A stretch of DNA of 64,000 nt from CAMAVH01 sp035714115 (GTDB lineage: Bacteria; Pseudomonadota; Alphaproteobacteria; SMXQ01), in NCBI GenBank assembly GCA_035714115.1, contig DASTMO010000027.1, positions 1 to 64,000 on the forward strand, written 5' to 3'. This document shows, one piece after another, positions 35,050 through 43,952 of this stretch. The notes beneath the pieces are model-generated. The model had not been told where the DNA came from, made no database searches, and saw only the letters and a list, made by a program, of their open reading frames with translations. Each line of letters starts with the position of its first letter. The stretch's first letter is position 1. Position numbers and translations under genes: made by a program.

Positions 35050-36669
35050 TTAGGATCGCGGCGCCGCTTTGATCTTGAACACGTCGGGGCGGAAATCCAT
35101 GAAGTAGAGCGGATAAGGCGTCCACTCCACCGTGTTCTTCATGGCATAGGTCTCGTACGGGTTATAGAGCAACGCCGCCGGAGCCTCGTCTTCGAAAATA
35201 TCGAGCATGGTCTGAAAGGCCTCGAAGCGCTTCTTCGGATCCATGCTGGTGACGACGACATCCTGCGCCTCGTTGAACGCCTTGGGCGACGTCCAGTACT
35301 TGTAGTTCTTCTGCAGTTCCGAATCGTAACCCCACAGCGACACCAGGCCGCCGACCGGATCGGGCAGACGGTAGGAATTGGACCAGGGGTAGATCATCAC
35401 GTCGGCGGTGCGGGTCTGCGTGAAGTTCTCGACGATGGCCAGGCGCATGTTGATCCCGGCCTTCTTCCACATCTGCTGGATGATCTGCGTCGCCGACAGC
35501 ATGTTGCTGTAATAGGCCGTCATGGTGCGCAGCACGATTTCTTCGCCATTGTAGCCGGCTTCCTTCAGCAGCTGCTTGGCGCGCTCCGGATCGTAGGCCG
35601 GCCCCGGGCGCTTCGGGTTGTACATGGCACCGAAGTCTTCCATCTGGTGGCCGTTCGGCACATAGGCCTGGTTCTGCCAGAGCGCGGTGATCAGCGCCGG
35701 ACGGTCGATGGCGAGCGACAAGGCCTGACGCACCCGCTTGTCTTTCAGCAGCGGATGATTGGTGTTGAAGGTCAGCAGCTGGGTATTGGCCAGGGCAAGG
35801 CTTTTGGTGACGATGTTCTTGTAGCGGTCGAACACCTGCACCTGATCGGGCGGGATGTTGACGATCATGTCCATCTCGCCGCTGACCAAGCCGGCGACAC
35901 GGCTGGCGAGTTCGGGCACCTGGCGGAAGGTGAGCGTCTTGAAGGCCGGCTTGCCGCCGTAATACTCGTCGTTGGCGGTGAACTTCTGATAGTCGCCTTC
36001 TTTCCACTCGGCGAACTTCAAGGGGCCGGTGCCGACCGGCGCGCGGTCGGTGACCTTCAGGGCGGTCGCCATCCACTTCGGATCGCTGGTGTCGCCCTTC
36101 ACCGCATCGAGCCAGGCTTTCTTGCTGACGATGAAGGCGCCGTAGGTGGCCAGGCGCTGCTCGAGCACCGGATCGGCCGCCTTGGCGGTGAAGCGCACAT
36201 GATATTTGTCGATCGCCTCGACCTTCTCGAGATGGCCGAAATAGGTGCGGCCTTCCGGCAGCAACGATTTTGGGCCGATCAGGCGGTCAGGGTCGAAGGT
36301 GAAGAGCACGTCGTCGGCGGTGAATTCCGCGCCGTTGTGAAACTTCACGCCCTGGCGCAGGGTCAGTTCGAGAGTGCGGTCGTCGATACGCTTCCACGAG
36401 GTGGCGAGGCCGGGGACCAGCTTGGAGCCCATGCCTTTGCCGTCCGACAGGAAGTCGCGCCGGATGAGGGTGTCGTAGATCGAATAGGTGACGCGGATGG
36501 TCACGTTGCCCGAGGCCAGCACCGGATCGAGCCCCACGGCCAGCGCATTGACGCCGACCACCACGTTCGGCCGGCTGTCCTGCGCCAGAGCCGGTCCGTA
36601 CAGACCGGCGGCCAGGAGCGAGGCGGCGACAAAGGCACGCAAGGACTTGCGCCAAAACCGATGGTTCAT
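35050..36669 (-). CDS. Family 5 extracellular solute-binding protein (Dpp/Opp type)
   Basis: A 539-residue periplasmic protein of the SBP_bac_5 family. The signal peptide ends near residue 29 (YGPALAQ). Typical segments are LVPGLATSWKRIDDRTLELTLR (cited by its core LATSWK), GVKFHNGAEFTADDVLFTF, and RQALSLAIDRPALI. First gene of the seven-gene operon and thus its specificity subunit. This family binds peptides, nickel, and also sugars or opines such as agrocinopine; the two phosphoesterase genes in the operon point to a phosphodiester ligand. The divergent glycosyltransferase-like gene starts 146 bases away. Confidence 0.92.
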   Translation of the reverse strand: MNHRFWRKSLRAFVAASLLAAGLYGPALAQDSRPNVVVGVNALAVGLDPVLASGNVTIRVTYSIYDTLIRRDFLSDGKGMGSKLVPGLATSWKRIDDRTLELTLRQGVKFHNGAEFTADDVLFTFDPDRLIGPKSLLPEGRTYFGHLEKVEAIDKYHVRFTAKAADPVLEQRLATYGAFIVSKKAWLDAVKGDTSDPKWMATALKVTDRAPVGTGPLKFAEWKEGDYQKFTANDEYYGGKPAFKTLTFRQVPELASRVAGLVSGEMDMIVNIPPDQVQVFDRYKNIVTKSLALANTQLLTFNTNHPLLKDKRVRQALSLAIDRPALITALWQNQAYVPNGHQMEDFGAMYNPKRPGPAYDPERAKQLLKEAGYNGEEIVLRTMTAYYSNMLSATQIIQQMWKKAGINMRLAIVENFTQTRTADVMIYPWSNSYRLPDPVGGLVSLWGYDSELQKNYKYWTSPKAFNEAQDVVVTSMDPKKRFEAFQTMLDIFEDEAPAALLYNPYETYAMKNTVEWTPYPLYFMDFRPDVFKIKAAPRS

Positions 36670-36815
36670 GGTTATGATCCCCTAGATGATGCTGCGGCCG
36701 ACAACGGCCTTGGGCGGACTCATAGGGAATTCGCATGACCGAACTGTTACACTTGCGCGAAGCCTGCATGACAGAGCGGCGCAGCGGCCAAGCCGCCGAG
36801 AGATAGGACGTAACG

Positions 36816-37505
36816 ATGAGCAAACGCGGCATCCTGTACATGGTATGGGGCGAACGAGCGAAGGAACAGCTGGCGCGCTCGCGCCGCTCGCTAGAGGCCG
36901 TTCACCCTGACCTGCCTGTGCATGTGGAATATCTGCCTGACGATTCCACTTGGCTTGAAAAAGCCAAGATGCTCGACGTCAGCCCCTACGAGACAACCCT
37001 GTTCCTCGATTCGGACACTACTGTTCTGGGCCGGCTCGATTATGGCTTCGAGAAAGCCGAGAAATTCAGCCTAGCCTGCTGCATCAATGAATGCCCCTGG
37101 GCGCGCCGCAATGCCGGCCTCGCGGAACGCGGCGACATCATCGAATATAACAGCGGCGTGGTCTTCTTCACGCGCCAAGCCAAGCCGGTATTCGACGGCT
37201 GGAAGGACCGCGTCCGCACGCTCGACTCTTCGGTCAAGCATGTGCAGAACGGCGAATTGAAGGTGATGAAATCGAGCGACCAAGCGAGCTTCTCGCAGAC
37301 GCTGGATGAACTGGGGGTTTCCCCGTTCGTACTGCCGCTCAACTGGAATTTCCGGCCGATCTGGCATCGCTCGTTCTTCGGACCGATCAAAATCTGGCAC
37401 GACCGCCGCGATGCGCCCGCGAATTTCGAGAAGCTCGCGCAATATTACGCGCGGCCCGATGCGGTCATTCAATATGTGGAATTGGCGCCCAACAAAGGGG
37501 CTTAA
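36816..37505 (+). CDS. Glycosyltransferase-like protein (GT-A fold with DxD)
   Basis: A 229-residue soluble protein. TTLFLDSDTTVLG provides the DxD motif (about residues 68-70) that binds metal and the sugar nucleotide in GT-A glycosyltransferases. The earlier segment TWLEKAKMLDVSPYE and later VEYLPDD- and WNFRPIWH-type segments resemble nucleotide-diphospho-sugar transferases with a GT8-like layout. No signal peptide or TM. It stands alone between the importer operon and a convergent pentapeptide gene, without polysaccharide genes nearby, so its acceptor is unknown. AGGA lies upstream of the ATG. Confidence 0.7.
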   Translation: MSKRGILYMVWGERAKEQLARSRRSLEAVHPDLPVHVEYLPDDSTWLEKAKMLDVSPYETTLFLDSDTTVLGRLDYGFEKAEKFSLACCINECPWARRNAGLAERGDIIEYNSGVVFFTRQAKPVFDGWKDRVRTLDSSVKHVQNGELKVMKSSDQASFSQTLDELGVSPFVLPLNWNFRPIWHRSFFGPIKIWHDRRDAPANFEKLAQYYARPDAVIQYVELAPNKGA

Positions 37506-37514
37506 GTCGCGCCG

Positions 37515-38870
37515 TTAAGCGGCGTTGCCGGCCGCGCTGTCGATCTTCGCGCCTTCGAGATTGGCGCCTTCCAGCAGCGCGCCGCGCAGTTCCGCGCCGC
37601 GCAAGTCGGCGCCGCGCAAGTCGGCATCACGCAGGTCGGCCTCGCTGAGATCGGCATTCATCAGACGCGCCGAGCGCAGCACGACGCCCGCGAGATTGGC
37701 GCGGATCAGCTTGGCGTTCTCGAGGTTGACCGGATAGGAATGCGTCGGCGAATTGCCGATCTTCTCGACCGGGCCGAGATTGGCGCCGGCCAGGTTAGCC
37801 TCTATCAGGGCCGCGCGCTGCAGATTGGCGCCGCGCAGATCGATGCGGGTCAGATTCGCGCCGCACAGATCGGCGAAGGACATCACCGCCATCGCCAATT
37901 CGGCGTTCGATAGATCGGCGTCGCGCAGCACCGCGCGCTCCATGATGGCCGCGGCAAGATTGACGCCGCGCAGGGTGCGGCCCGTCAGGTCCATTTCCGT
38001 CATGTCGGCGCGCTTGCCGGATTTGCTGCTGGTCTCGACCCATTCGACATGGCGCTTGAGCAATAGCACCAGAGAGGAATCGTCCGGCGACGGCACGCTC
38101 GACTTCATGGCCATGAGCAGGCCGTCGTAGGCGCGCGCATCGGCATCGAGAATCGCGCCGCGCATGTCCGCGTCTTTGAACAGCGTATATTCGAGCTTCA
38201 CGTTGTTGAGGACCGCGCCGGTCATGGTCGCGCCGCCGAAATTGGCGCCCGTCAGGTCGCAGCCGTCGAGCATCGCGCCGATCAGCAGGGAGTTGCGCAA
38301 GTCGGCGCGCTTGAGATCGGTGTTGCGCAGCACGGCGTCGGTCAGATCGGCATTGAGCAGCATGGAATCGGTGAGCAGCGCGCCGGTCAGATCGACACGG
38401 CGGGCGATGATGGCGCTCAGCTCCGAGGAAAGCTGCTCATAGCTCATCGTTTGCATGCCGTCTTTTTCTTCGTGGCGGGCCAATGTCGCCTGGCGAACAT
38501 CGGCCTCGACCATGATCGCTTCCGTCAGGTCTGCGCCGCGCAAGCAGGCGCCGCGCAGATCGGCGCGCGTCAGGTCGGCGCGATAGAGGTTGGCGACGCG
38601 AAGATCCGCGCCAAAGAGATTGGTGGTCTGCAGTTTGGCTTCGGCCATCCAGCATTGCTTCAAGAGCGCGCCGGTCAGATCGGCTTGGCTGAGGTCGCTC
38701 TTGCGCAGATCGAGACCGCTCAGGTCATGAAACTTGAGCAGCGCGCGCCGACCGCTGGCATGACCGCCCAGAAACCGCTCATGCAGACGCAACACGCGGT
38801 CCAGCTCTTGCTGGCTGATGCGCGTCCATCGCAACCCGGTCGGGTTGGCGCGGTTGCCTTTGTCGTCCAT
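37515..38870 (-). CDS. Cytosolic pentapeptide-repeat protein
   Basis: A 451-residue protein without signal peptide. After about 55 residues (ISQQELDRVLRLHERFLGG), A(D/N)LxxA repeats run in three blocks, about 55-125, 155-245 and 285-440, broken by two non-repeat inserts. One insert (about 130-150) has TLARHEEKDGMQTM; the other (about 245-285) has SVPSPDDSSLVLLLKRHVEW. The folded part should be a long quadrilateral beta-helix. Start 38870 (ATG) is preferred with GAGAGA just upstream; a GTG one codon earlier is also open. Function unknown. Confidence 0.85.
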   Translation of the reverse strand: MDDKGNRANPTGLRWTRISQQELDRVLRLHERFLGGHASGRRALLKFHDLSGLDLRKSDLSQADLTGALLKQCWMAEAKLQTTNLFGADLRVANLYRADLTRADLRGACLRGADLTEAIMVEADVRQATLARHEEKDGMQTMSYEQLSSELSAIIARRVDLTGALLTDSMLLNADLTDAVLRNTDLKRADLRNSLLIGAMLDGCDLTGANFGGATMTGAVLNNVKLEYTLFKDADMRGAILDADARAYDGLLMAMKSSVPSPDDSSLVLLLKRHVEWVETSSKSGKRADMTEMDLTGRTLRGVNLAAAIMERAVLRDADLSNAELAMAVMSFADLCGANLTRIDLRGANLQRAALIEANLAGANLGPVEKIGNSPTHSYPVNLENAKLIRANLAGVVLRSARLMNADLSEADLRDADLRGADLRGAELRGALLEGANLEGAKIDSAAGNAA

Positions 38871-39106
38871 CACTCTCTCAAGGGGCGGGAAAGCCGAAAA
38901 ATTTAGTTATTATTCAGCATGATAAAGATTAAGGGCGGGTTAAGCCCATCCCTTCGGAGGTAGCCGCCCAGAGTTGCGGAACTCGGAATGTCCGCCTTGG
39001 CGGCAAAATCGCCTTAATAGCGCCATCATCGCCGCTAGAATGGCATATGTGGGCCGAGAGCTCCGGCGTGACGCCGGGCGGGGGTCGGCCCGTGGAGGAT
39101 CCGGCT

Positions 39107-39544
39107 ATGTCGCGTGGTTTTGTCGCGGCTCTGGCGTTAGCCCTGCTGGGCGGCGCCGCCACTCTCGCCGCCGCCGCTCCGGTGAAAGCGGACAGTTTCA
39201 GTTTCGGCTATAGCAGCGGCGGTTACGGTCGCCCCTACTATGGCCCACCGCGCCACTATCACCGCCCGCCGCCGCCGCCGCGCGTCGTCTATTACGGCCC
39301 GCCGCCGCGCCCTTACTACCGGCCCGCGCCCACCGTGATCTATAGCTCGCCGCCGGTGGTTTACGCCCCGCCGCCGCAAGTGGTCTATGCGCCGCCGCCG
39401 ATCGTGGCCACGCCGGGTCCGGTGGTCAGCACGACGCCCTATTGCCGAGAATATCAATCGACCACCATGGTCGGCGGCCAGCCGGCCTACTCCTACGGCA
39501 CCGCCTGCCAGCAACCTGACGGCTCCTGGCGCATCGTCCAGTAG
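39107..39544 (+). CDS. Exported Pro/Tyr-rich protein with 17-kDa-antigen-like tail
   Basis: A 145-residue protein. GGAGGA precedes the ATG by seven bases. A signal peptide (about residues 1-29, ending PVKA) is followed by a long low-complexity region of PPP, YYGPP and VYAPPP repeats (about 40-115). A C-terminal module, YCREYQSTTMVGGQPAYSYG then ACQQPDGSWRIV, matches the last 30 residues of rickettsial 17-kDa surface-antigen-like proteins. Likely periplasmic or outer-membrane-associated. Function unknown. Confidence 0.75.
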   Translation: MSRGFVAALALALLGGAATLAAAAPVKADSFSFGYSSGGYGRPYYGPPRHYHRPPPPPRVVYYGPPPRPYYRPAPTVIYSSPPVVYAPPPQVVYAPPPIVATPGPVVSTTPYCREYQSTTMVGGQPAYSYGTACQQPDGSWRIVQ

Positions 39545-39720
39545 CCTGAACGGTCCTTCGACAACTCGGGCGTCGCGCTCCCACGCGGCGCCCGTTTCAT
39601 TTTTGCACTGATGCAACAGAGCTGAGCGGCACTGTTGCCCAATGCGCGCTTCGTCCCCGCCTGCCTCATGCTATAGACGTCAGATAACTGTAAAAAAGCA
39701 GCGTCGGGGCAACGAGGGCT

Positions 39721-41358
39721 ATGGGCAAGACGAGTCAGGGGTACGACTACATCATCATCGGCGCCGGCTCTGCCGGCTGCGTTCTCGCCAACCGCCTGAG
39801 CGAGGATCCCGCCTGTCGCGTGCTGCTGCTCGAAGCGGGCGGGCGCGATTACGACCCGTTGATCCATATCCCGCTCGGCATCGGCAAGATGCACGAGTTC
39901 GGCCTGCACGACTGGCACTATGAGACCGAGCCTGATCCTGCGCTGAATGGCCGCAAGGTCGATGCCAAGCGCGGCAAGGTGCTCGGCGGCTCCTCCTCGG
40001 TCAACGTCATGGCCTACACGCGCGGTAACAGCGGCGATTACGACCGCTGGGCGCAAAAGGGCGCGCGCGGCTGGTCTTACGCCGATGTGCTGCCCTACTT
40101 CCGCCGCTGCGAGCATTGGGAAGGCGGCAGCGATCCCTATCGTGGCGGCGAGGGACTGCTGCACACCGAATTCGCCCGCACCAAGGATCCGCTGTACGAC
40201 GCCTGGATCGAAGCCGGCGAAGCCAACGGCTTCCCGCATACGCCGGACTATAACGGCAAACAGCAGATCGGCTTCGGCCGCAGCCAATACACCATTAAGA
40301 ACGGCAAACGCTGCTCCTCCGCCGTCGCCTTCCTTCATCCGGCGATGAAGCGTCCGAATCTGACGGTGATCACGCGCGCGCTCACCACCCGCGTCGTGCT
40401 GCAGGGCACGCGCGCCGTCGCCGTCGAATACCTCAAGGGCGGCCAGGTGACGCGCGCCGACGCCGACCGCGAAGTGATCGTGTCCGGCGGCACTTTCAAC
40501 AGCCCGCAGATTCTGAAGCTGTCCGGCATCGGCCCGGCCGACGAGTTGCGCGAATTCGGCATCCAGCCGGTGGTCGATCTGGCGGTCGGCAAGAATTTGC
40601 AAGACCATCTGGCGACGGTCATCTTCTGGTCGCGCCCCGAGAACACCAGTCTGTTCCGCGAGAACATGCGGTTCGACCGCATGGCCTTCAACATGCTGCG
40701 CGCCTACTTCACCGGCACTGGCCCCGCCACCGTGGTGCCGGGTGGCCTGCATGCCTTCGTCAAATCGCGCCCGGAATTGGCGGTGCCCGACATCGAGTTC
40801 ATGTTCCGCGGCCTGCCGAGCCATGCCGAACTGTGGTTTCCCGGCTGGAAGAAGGCTTACGCCGACGGTTACGGCATCCGTCCGACGCTGCTCCATCCGG
40901 AAAGCCGCGGCGAGATTCTTCTGCGCTCGGCCGACCCGAAAGATCCGCCGCGCATCGTCTACAACTTCTTCACCGCCCCCGAAGACCTGCCGGCCTTCCG
41001 CCAGGGCTTCAAGATGGCGCGCGAAGTGGGCAACCATCCCGCCCTCGCCCGCTTCCGCGGCGTCGAAACCAAGCCCGGCAACAAGGTGCAGACCGACGCC
41101 GAGATCGACGCCTTTCTCAAGAGCACGGCGATCACCGCGCACCATCCGGCCGGCACCTGCGCCATGGGCAGCGGGCCGGACGCGGTGCTCGATACCGAAC
41201 TGCGCGTGCGCGGCGTCGAAGGCTTGCGCGTGGTCGACGCTTCCGCCATGCCCGACATGGTTTCGGCGCATATCAACGCCTGCGTCATCATGATGGCGGA
41301 CAAGGCTTCGGACCTGATCCGCGGCCGCGCGCTGCTGGCACCGGCGGAGAATATCTAA
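39721..41358 (+). CDS. GMC-family FAD oxidoreductase (choline dehydrogenase-like)
   Basis: A 545-residue flavoenzyme. The FAD dinucleotide fold is IIGAGSAGCVLANRLSE. GMC signature 1 is near GKVLGGSSSVNVMAYTRGN and signature 2 is SGGTFNSPQILKLSGIGP (about residues 257-274). The C-terminal catalytic His is in TAHHPAGTCAMG, with a second conserved pair at VSAHINA. The family oxidises choline or other alcohols to aldehydes. Substrate is not determinable; no betB or betaine genes are nearby. Its last bases overlap the convergent SemiSWEET gene. Confidence 0.92.
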   Translation: MGKTSQGYDYIIIGAGSAGCVLANRLSEDPACRVLLLEAGGRDYDPLIHIPLGIGKMHEFGLHDWHYETEPDPALNGRKVDAKRGKVLGGSSSVNVMAYTRGNSGDYDRWAQKGARGWSYADVLPYFRRCEHWEGGSDPYRGGEGLLHTEFARTKDPLYDAWIEAGEANGFPHTPDYNGKQQIGFGRSQYTIKNGKRCSSAVAFLHPAMKRPNLTVITRALTTRVVLQGTRAVAVEYLKGGQVTRADADREVIVSGGTFNSPQILKLSGIGPADELREFGIQPVVDLAVGKNLQDHLATVIFWSRPENTSLFRENMRFDRMAFNMLRAYFTGTGPATVVPGGLHAFVKSRPELAVPDIEFMFRGLPSHAELWFPGWKKAYADGYGIRPTLLHPESRGEILLRSADPKDPPRIVYNFFTAPEDLPAFRQGFKMAREVGNHPALARFRGVETKPGNKVQTDAEIDAFLKSTAITAHHPAGTCAMGSGPDAVLDTELRVRGVEGLRVVDASAMPDMVSAHINACVIMMADKASDLIRGRALLAPAENI

Positions 41359-41651
41359 GCTTCGGGATCGAGCGCGTCCGCCACTTTGTCGCGCTCGCGG
41401 CGGGGCAGCAACTTCATCGTCAGGATGAAAGCCGACAGCAGCAGGCAGATGCTGTTGGTCACGATCAGCGGCCATTGGCCGAGCATGACGCCATAAGCCG
41501 TCCAGAGCGCGAAGCCGGTCACCGTCAGCGCGTACATCCCCGCCGAAATGGCATCCGTGTCGCGCGTGCGAATGATCTTCCAGGCCTGCGGCGTGAAGCT
41601 GACAGTCGAAGCGATGGCCGCCAACGAGCCGATGATGGTGACAAGCTGCAT
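41355..41651 (-). CDS. SemiSWEET-type sugar transporter (MtN3/PQ-loop)
   Basis: A 98-residue membrane protein with three TM segments. The PQ-loop FTPQAWKIIRTRD (about residues 20-32) is typical of SemiSWEETs, which dimerise to move sugars. WTAYG and NSICLLLSAFIL mark TM2 and TM3. It ends tail-to-tail with the GMC oxidoreductase, sharing four bases. Confidence 0.87.
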   Translation of the reverse strand: MQLVTIIGSLAAIASTVSFTPQAWKIIRTRDTDAISAGMYALTVTGFALWTAYGVMLGQWPLIVTNSICLLLSAFILTMKLLPRRERDKVADALDPEA

Positions 41652-41670
41652 GAGCGTCCCTTCAGACGCG

Positions 41671-41700
41671 AAAAAGGCGGCGCCGGATGCCGACGCCGCC
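41671..41700 (-). terminator. Terminator of the BON-domain lipoprotein gene
   Basis: Stem GGCGGCG (41676-41682) with CGCCGCC (41694-41700) and an 11-base loop; the minus strand continues with TTTTT. It lies 19 bases past the BON gene stop. Confidence 0.7.
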
Positions 41701-41718
41701 CTATCGCGATAGCCGCGG

Positions 41719-42030
41719 TTAGCGAACGACGAGGTCGTTCTTCACCGACTGGACGCCGTCAATCTTGCGGGCAACGTCGGTCGCCTTGCTCTTCTCCGCC
41801 GACGAGTCGACGAAGCCGCTCAGCTGCACGGTGCGGTTGAAGGTTTCGACGCTGATCTGGCGCGCCTTCAGCTGCTCGTCAGCCACGAACGCGGCCTTCA
41901 CCTTGGTGGTGATGCCGGCATCGTCGACGTATTGGCCAGCCGTCTGACGGCCGTCGATCGCGGAGCAAGCCGGGACGGCGGCCGCAAGAGCCAGAGCCAC
42001 GAACACGGATTTGATAACGGTCTTCTGCAT
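41719..42030 (-). CDS. BON-domain envelope lipoprotein
   Basis: A 103-residue protein with a signal peptide ending in AAVPAC, a lipobox-like site. A single BON domain follows (about 40-103): DAGITTKVKAAFVAD, ISVETFNRTVQLSGFVDS, and VKNDLVVR. BON domains bind phospholipid surfaces; OsmY-type relatives protect the envelope under osmotic stress. The start MQKTVIKS is chosen for its AAGGTG site and signal peptide length. Confidence 0.87.
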   Translation of the reverse strand: MQKTVIKSVFVALALAAAVPACSAIDGRQTAGQYVDDAGITTKVKAAFVADEQLKARQISVETFNRTVQLSGFVDSSAEKSKATDVARKIDGVQSVKNDLVVR

Positions 42031-42128
42031 GTTGACACCTTGCGAGAGAGGAAATGTTCCATGCAGCAAACGCCCTCGCCGCCGCGAAGTTCAACCGGCT
42101 TGCGGCTTTTTTCCTAGGCCGCCCAGCC

Positions 42129-42515
42129 TTACGGCAAAGGCCGGGACGTACGTTCCGGATCGACGGCAACGTAAGTGAAGACGCCCTCGGTGACCTTGAT
42201 CTCGTCGTGATCGGCTCCCCGCGCCCGCCGCACCCAGCTTTCAACGCGCACCGTGATCGAGGTTCTCCCCGTCTTGACGATCTCGGCGTAGCAAGTGACT
42301 TCATCGCCGATGAACACCGGCTTTTGAAAGGTCATTTCGGTGACGGCGATGGTGACGACGCGGCCATGAGCGCGACGGGTCGCCACGCTACTGCCGGCTA
42401 GGTCCATCTGCGAGAGCAGCCAGCCGCCGAAGATGTCGCCATGCGGATTGGCGTCCGCCGGCATGGCGATGGCGCGCAGCGCCGGTTCGCGTCGAATGCC
42501 CTGTCCGTCGGTCAT
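42129..42515 (-). CDS. Acyl-CoA thioesterase, hotdog fold (YciA-like)
   Basis: A 128-residue hotdog-fold protein. ADANPHGDIFGGWLLSQMD holds the family's catalytic Asn/Asp region, and VTIAVTEMTFQKPVFIGD and VTCYAEIVKTGRTSITV complete the fold. It hydrolyses acyl-CoA. GAGGAG precedes the ATG, which overlaps the stop of the GFA-family gene (ATGA). Confidence 0.9.
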   Translation of the reverse strand: MTDGQGIRREPALRAIAMPADANPHGDIFGGWLLSQMDLAGSSVATRRAHGRVVTIAVTEMTFQKPVFIGDEVTCYAEIVKTGRTSITVRVESWVRRARGADHDEIKVTEGVFTYVAVDPERTSRPLP

Positions 42516-42934
42516 GGGCGCTCCTCGTAACGCAGAATGCCAGCGATGCGCGCGGGCGCGCCGTCGGATGGATGGTTGACACCGTCGTTCACGATCACTT
42601 CGGGAAAGTCGAAGGGGCTCACGCCCTCCAAGCAGGCGACGTTGATGCCGTATTGGTTCGGATCGGAGCGGCGCTGATGATGGGTGTAGATGCCGCACTT
42701 CGAGCAAAAGTAATGTTTCGCGGTCCGGCTGTTGAATTGATAGAGCGTCAGCGCCTCCTGCCCTGCCAGGAAATCGATGCCGCCGAGGGCGGCGGTGACG
42801 GCCACAGCGCCGCGCATGCGGCAAAAGGAGCAGGTGCAGCGGCGCGCCGATCGCAAGCCGTCGCTGAGGCGTGCGCGAAAGCGCACAGTCCCGCAATGGC
42901 ATTGCCCGTCAATTTCGGATACGTCCCAATCCAT
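42512..42934 (-). CDS. GFA family (CENP-V/Gfa) zinc protein
   Basis: A 140-residue protein with the Gfa-fold zinc ligands: GQCHCGTVRF, RCTCSFCRMRG and HYFCSKCGIYTHHQ. The fold includes glutathione-dependent formaldehyde-activating enzymes, but most members have unproven function. The start MDWDVSEIDG is set by AGGAGA six bases upstream. Coupled to the downstream thioesterase. Confidence 0.88.
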   Translation of the reverse strand: MDWDVSEIDGQCHCGTVRFRARLSDGLRSARRCTCSFCRMRGAVAVTAALGGIDFLAGQEALTLYQFNSRTAKHYFCSKCGIYTHHQRRSDPNQYGINVACLEGVSPFDFPEVIVNDGVNHPSDGAPARIAGILRYEERP

Positions 42935-43122
42935 CGCGGCTCTCCTGAAAGGCGTACGGAATTTTCTGCCAGTACGGAAGATTTTGCACGGCAAAGCCGG
43001 TGGCGTCACGTCCCCATCGCGCCGCCGTATCAATACAAACGCGATGGGGATGAGGCTCGGATGGTTAACCGGATTTGGCCTGCCTCTTGCTAAGAAGCCA
43101 GACGAATAATCTGGAGGATAGA

Positions 43123-43428
43123 ATGACCGTCTCCGCCGCCGGCGGCATCATGATGCAGAGCTACGGCGCCAAAGGCGCCGGCCAGAGCGCCGAGAGCTCC
43201 CTCGCCGCCCCCACCGCCAAAGACAAATTCCTCGACTATATGAAGATGACACCCGCCGAGCGCATGGCGGCTGCCATTCTCGAGGAGATGGGCATCAGCA
43301 AGGAAGATCTCGAAGCCATGCCGCCGGAGCAACGCAAGGCGATCGAGGACACGATCCGCGAACGCATCAAAGAAAAAATGAAGGCCGAGGGCATGGAGAA
43401 AGGCCGGCTCGCCGACGTGACGGTCTGA
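43123..43428 (+). CDS. Small uncharacterised protein, 101 aa
   Basis: A 101-residue protein. A flexible Ala/Gly/Ser-rich first third is followed by helices DKFLDYMKMTPAERMAAAIL, SKEDLEAMPPEQRKAIEDTI and RERIKEKMKAEGM. No signal peptide or TM. GGAGG lies upstream of the ATG. The helical part resembles small alphaproteobacterial proteins of unknown role; I cannot assign a function. Confidence 0.65.
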   Translation: MTVSAAGGIMMQSYGAKGAGQSAESSLAAPTAKDKFLDYMKMTPAERMAAAILEEMGISKEDLEAMPPEQRKAIEDTIRERIKEKMKAEGMEKGRLADVTV

Positions 43429-43461
43429 CGCCGCGCCGGCGAGCTGTCTTAAAGTCTCGTG

Positions 43462-43719
43462 TTACCAGCCGCGATGGTGACCGCGGCCGCGGCCGCGCGG
43501 CCCGCGACGGTCGTCGTCGTCGTCGCGGTAGGTGAAGCTGTAGCTCTGATAGACCGGACGGGGCGGCGGCGCATAGTAGTAATAGCCCGGCGACGAATAG
43601 TAGGTCGTGCGCGCCGGGTAATAGCCGGCCGGTTCGGCAACGCAACCCGCCAAGCCGGCGGCAGCCACGCCCAACAAGCCAATCTTCGCCAAGCTTTTCT
43701 TCGCCAAGACAGACGTCAT
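43462..43719 (-). CDS. Small Tyr-rich lipoprotein
   Basis: An 85-residue protein with a clear lipoprotein signal (GVAAAGLAGC, Cys about residue 26). The mature part is rich in Tyr and Pro (ARTTYYSSPGYYYYAPPPRP), then an acidic run of five Asp and a basic Arg/Gly/His tail (GPRGRGRGHHRGW). Low complexity prevents assignment. Probably anchored in the envelope. Confidence 0.65.
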   Translation of the reverse strand: MTSVLAKKSLAKIGLLGVAAAGLAGCVAEPAGYYPARTTYYSSPGYYYYAPPPRPVYQSYSFTYRDDDDDRRGPRGRGRGHHRGW

Positions 43720-43952
43720 ATCGATCCTCCCAGGGCATCGTTGCGTGGATGCCCGGCCACGTTCGGCGCCGAAGCGACGGATGGGCGGCGAATGGAGGAA
43801 TATCTAAAAGCAGACCATGGCGAGATTGTGCCTCACTCAGGGCAATGTCGTGAAAACGAGGTTCCCAAAGTTTTTTTTCGCGCGGCTCTCTTGTGAGCTG
43901 GGGGAACCCTTCTACATCCAATCGCGACCATCAATTATCCGCACGGTTGGAT

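Noticed and set aside
39721..41358. GMC oxidoreductase as choline dehydrogenase BetA of a betaine operon
   Set aside because: No betB, betI or choline transporter is nearby, so only a family-level call is made.
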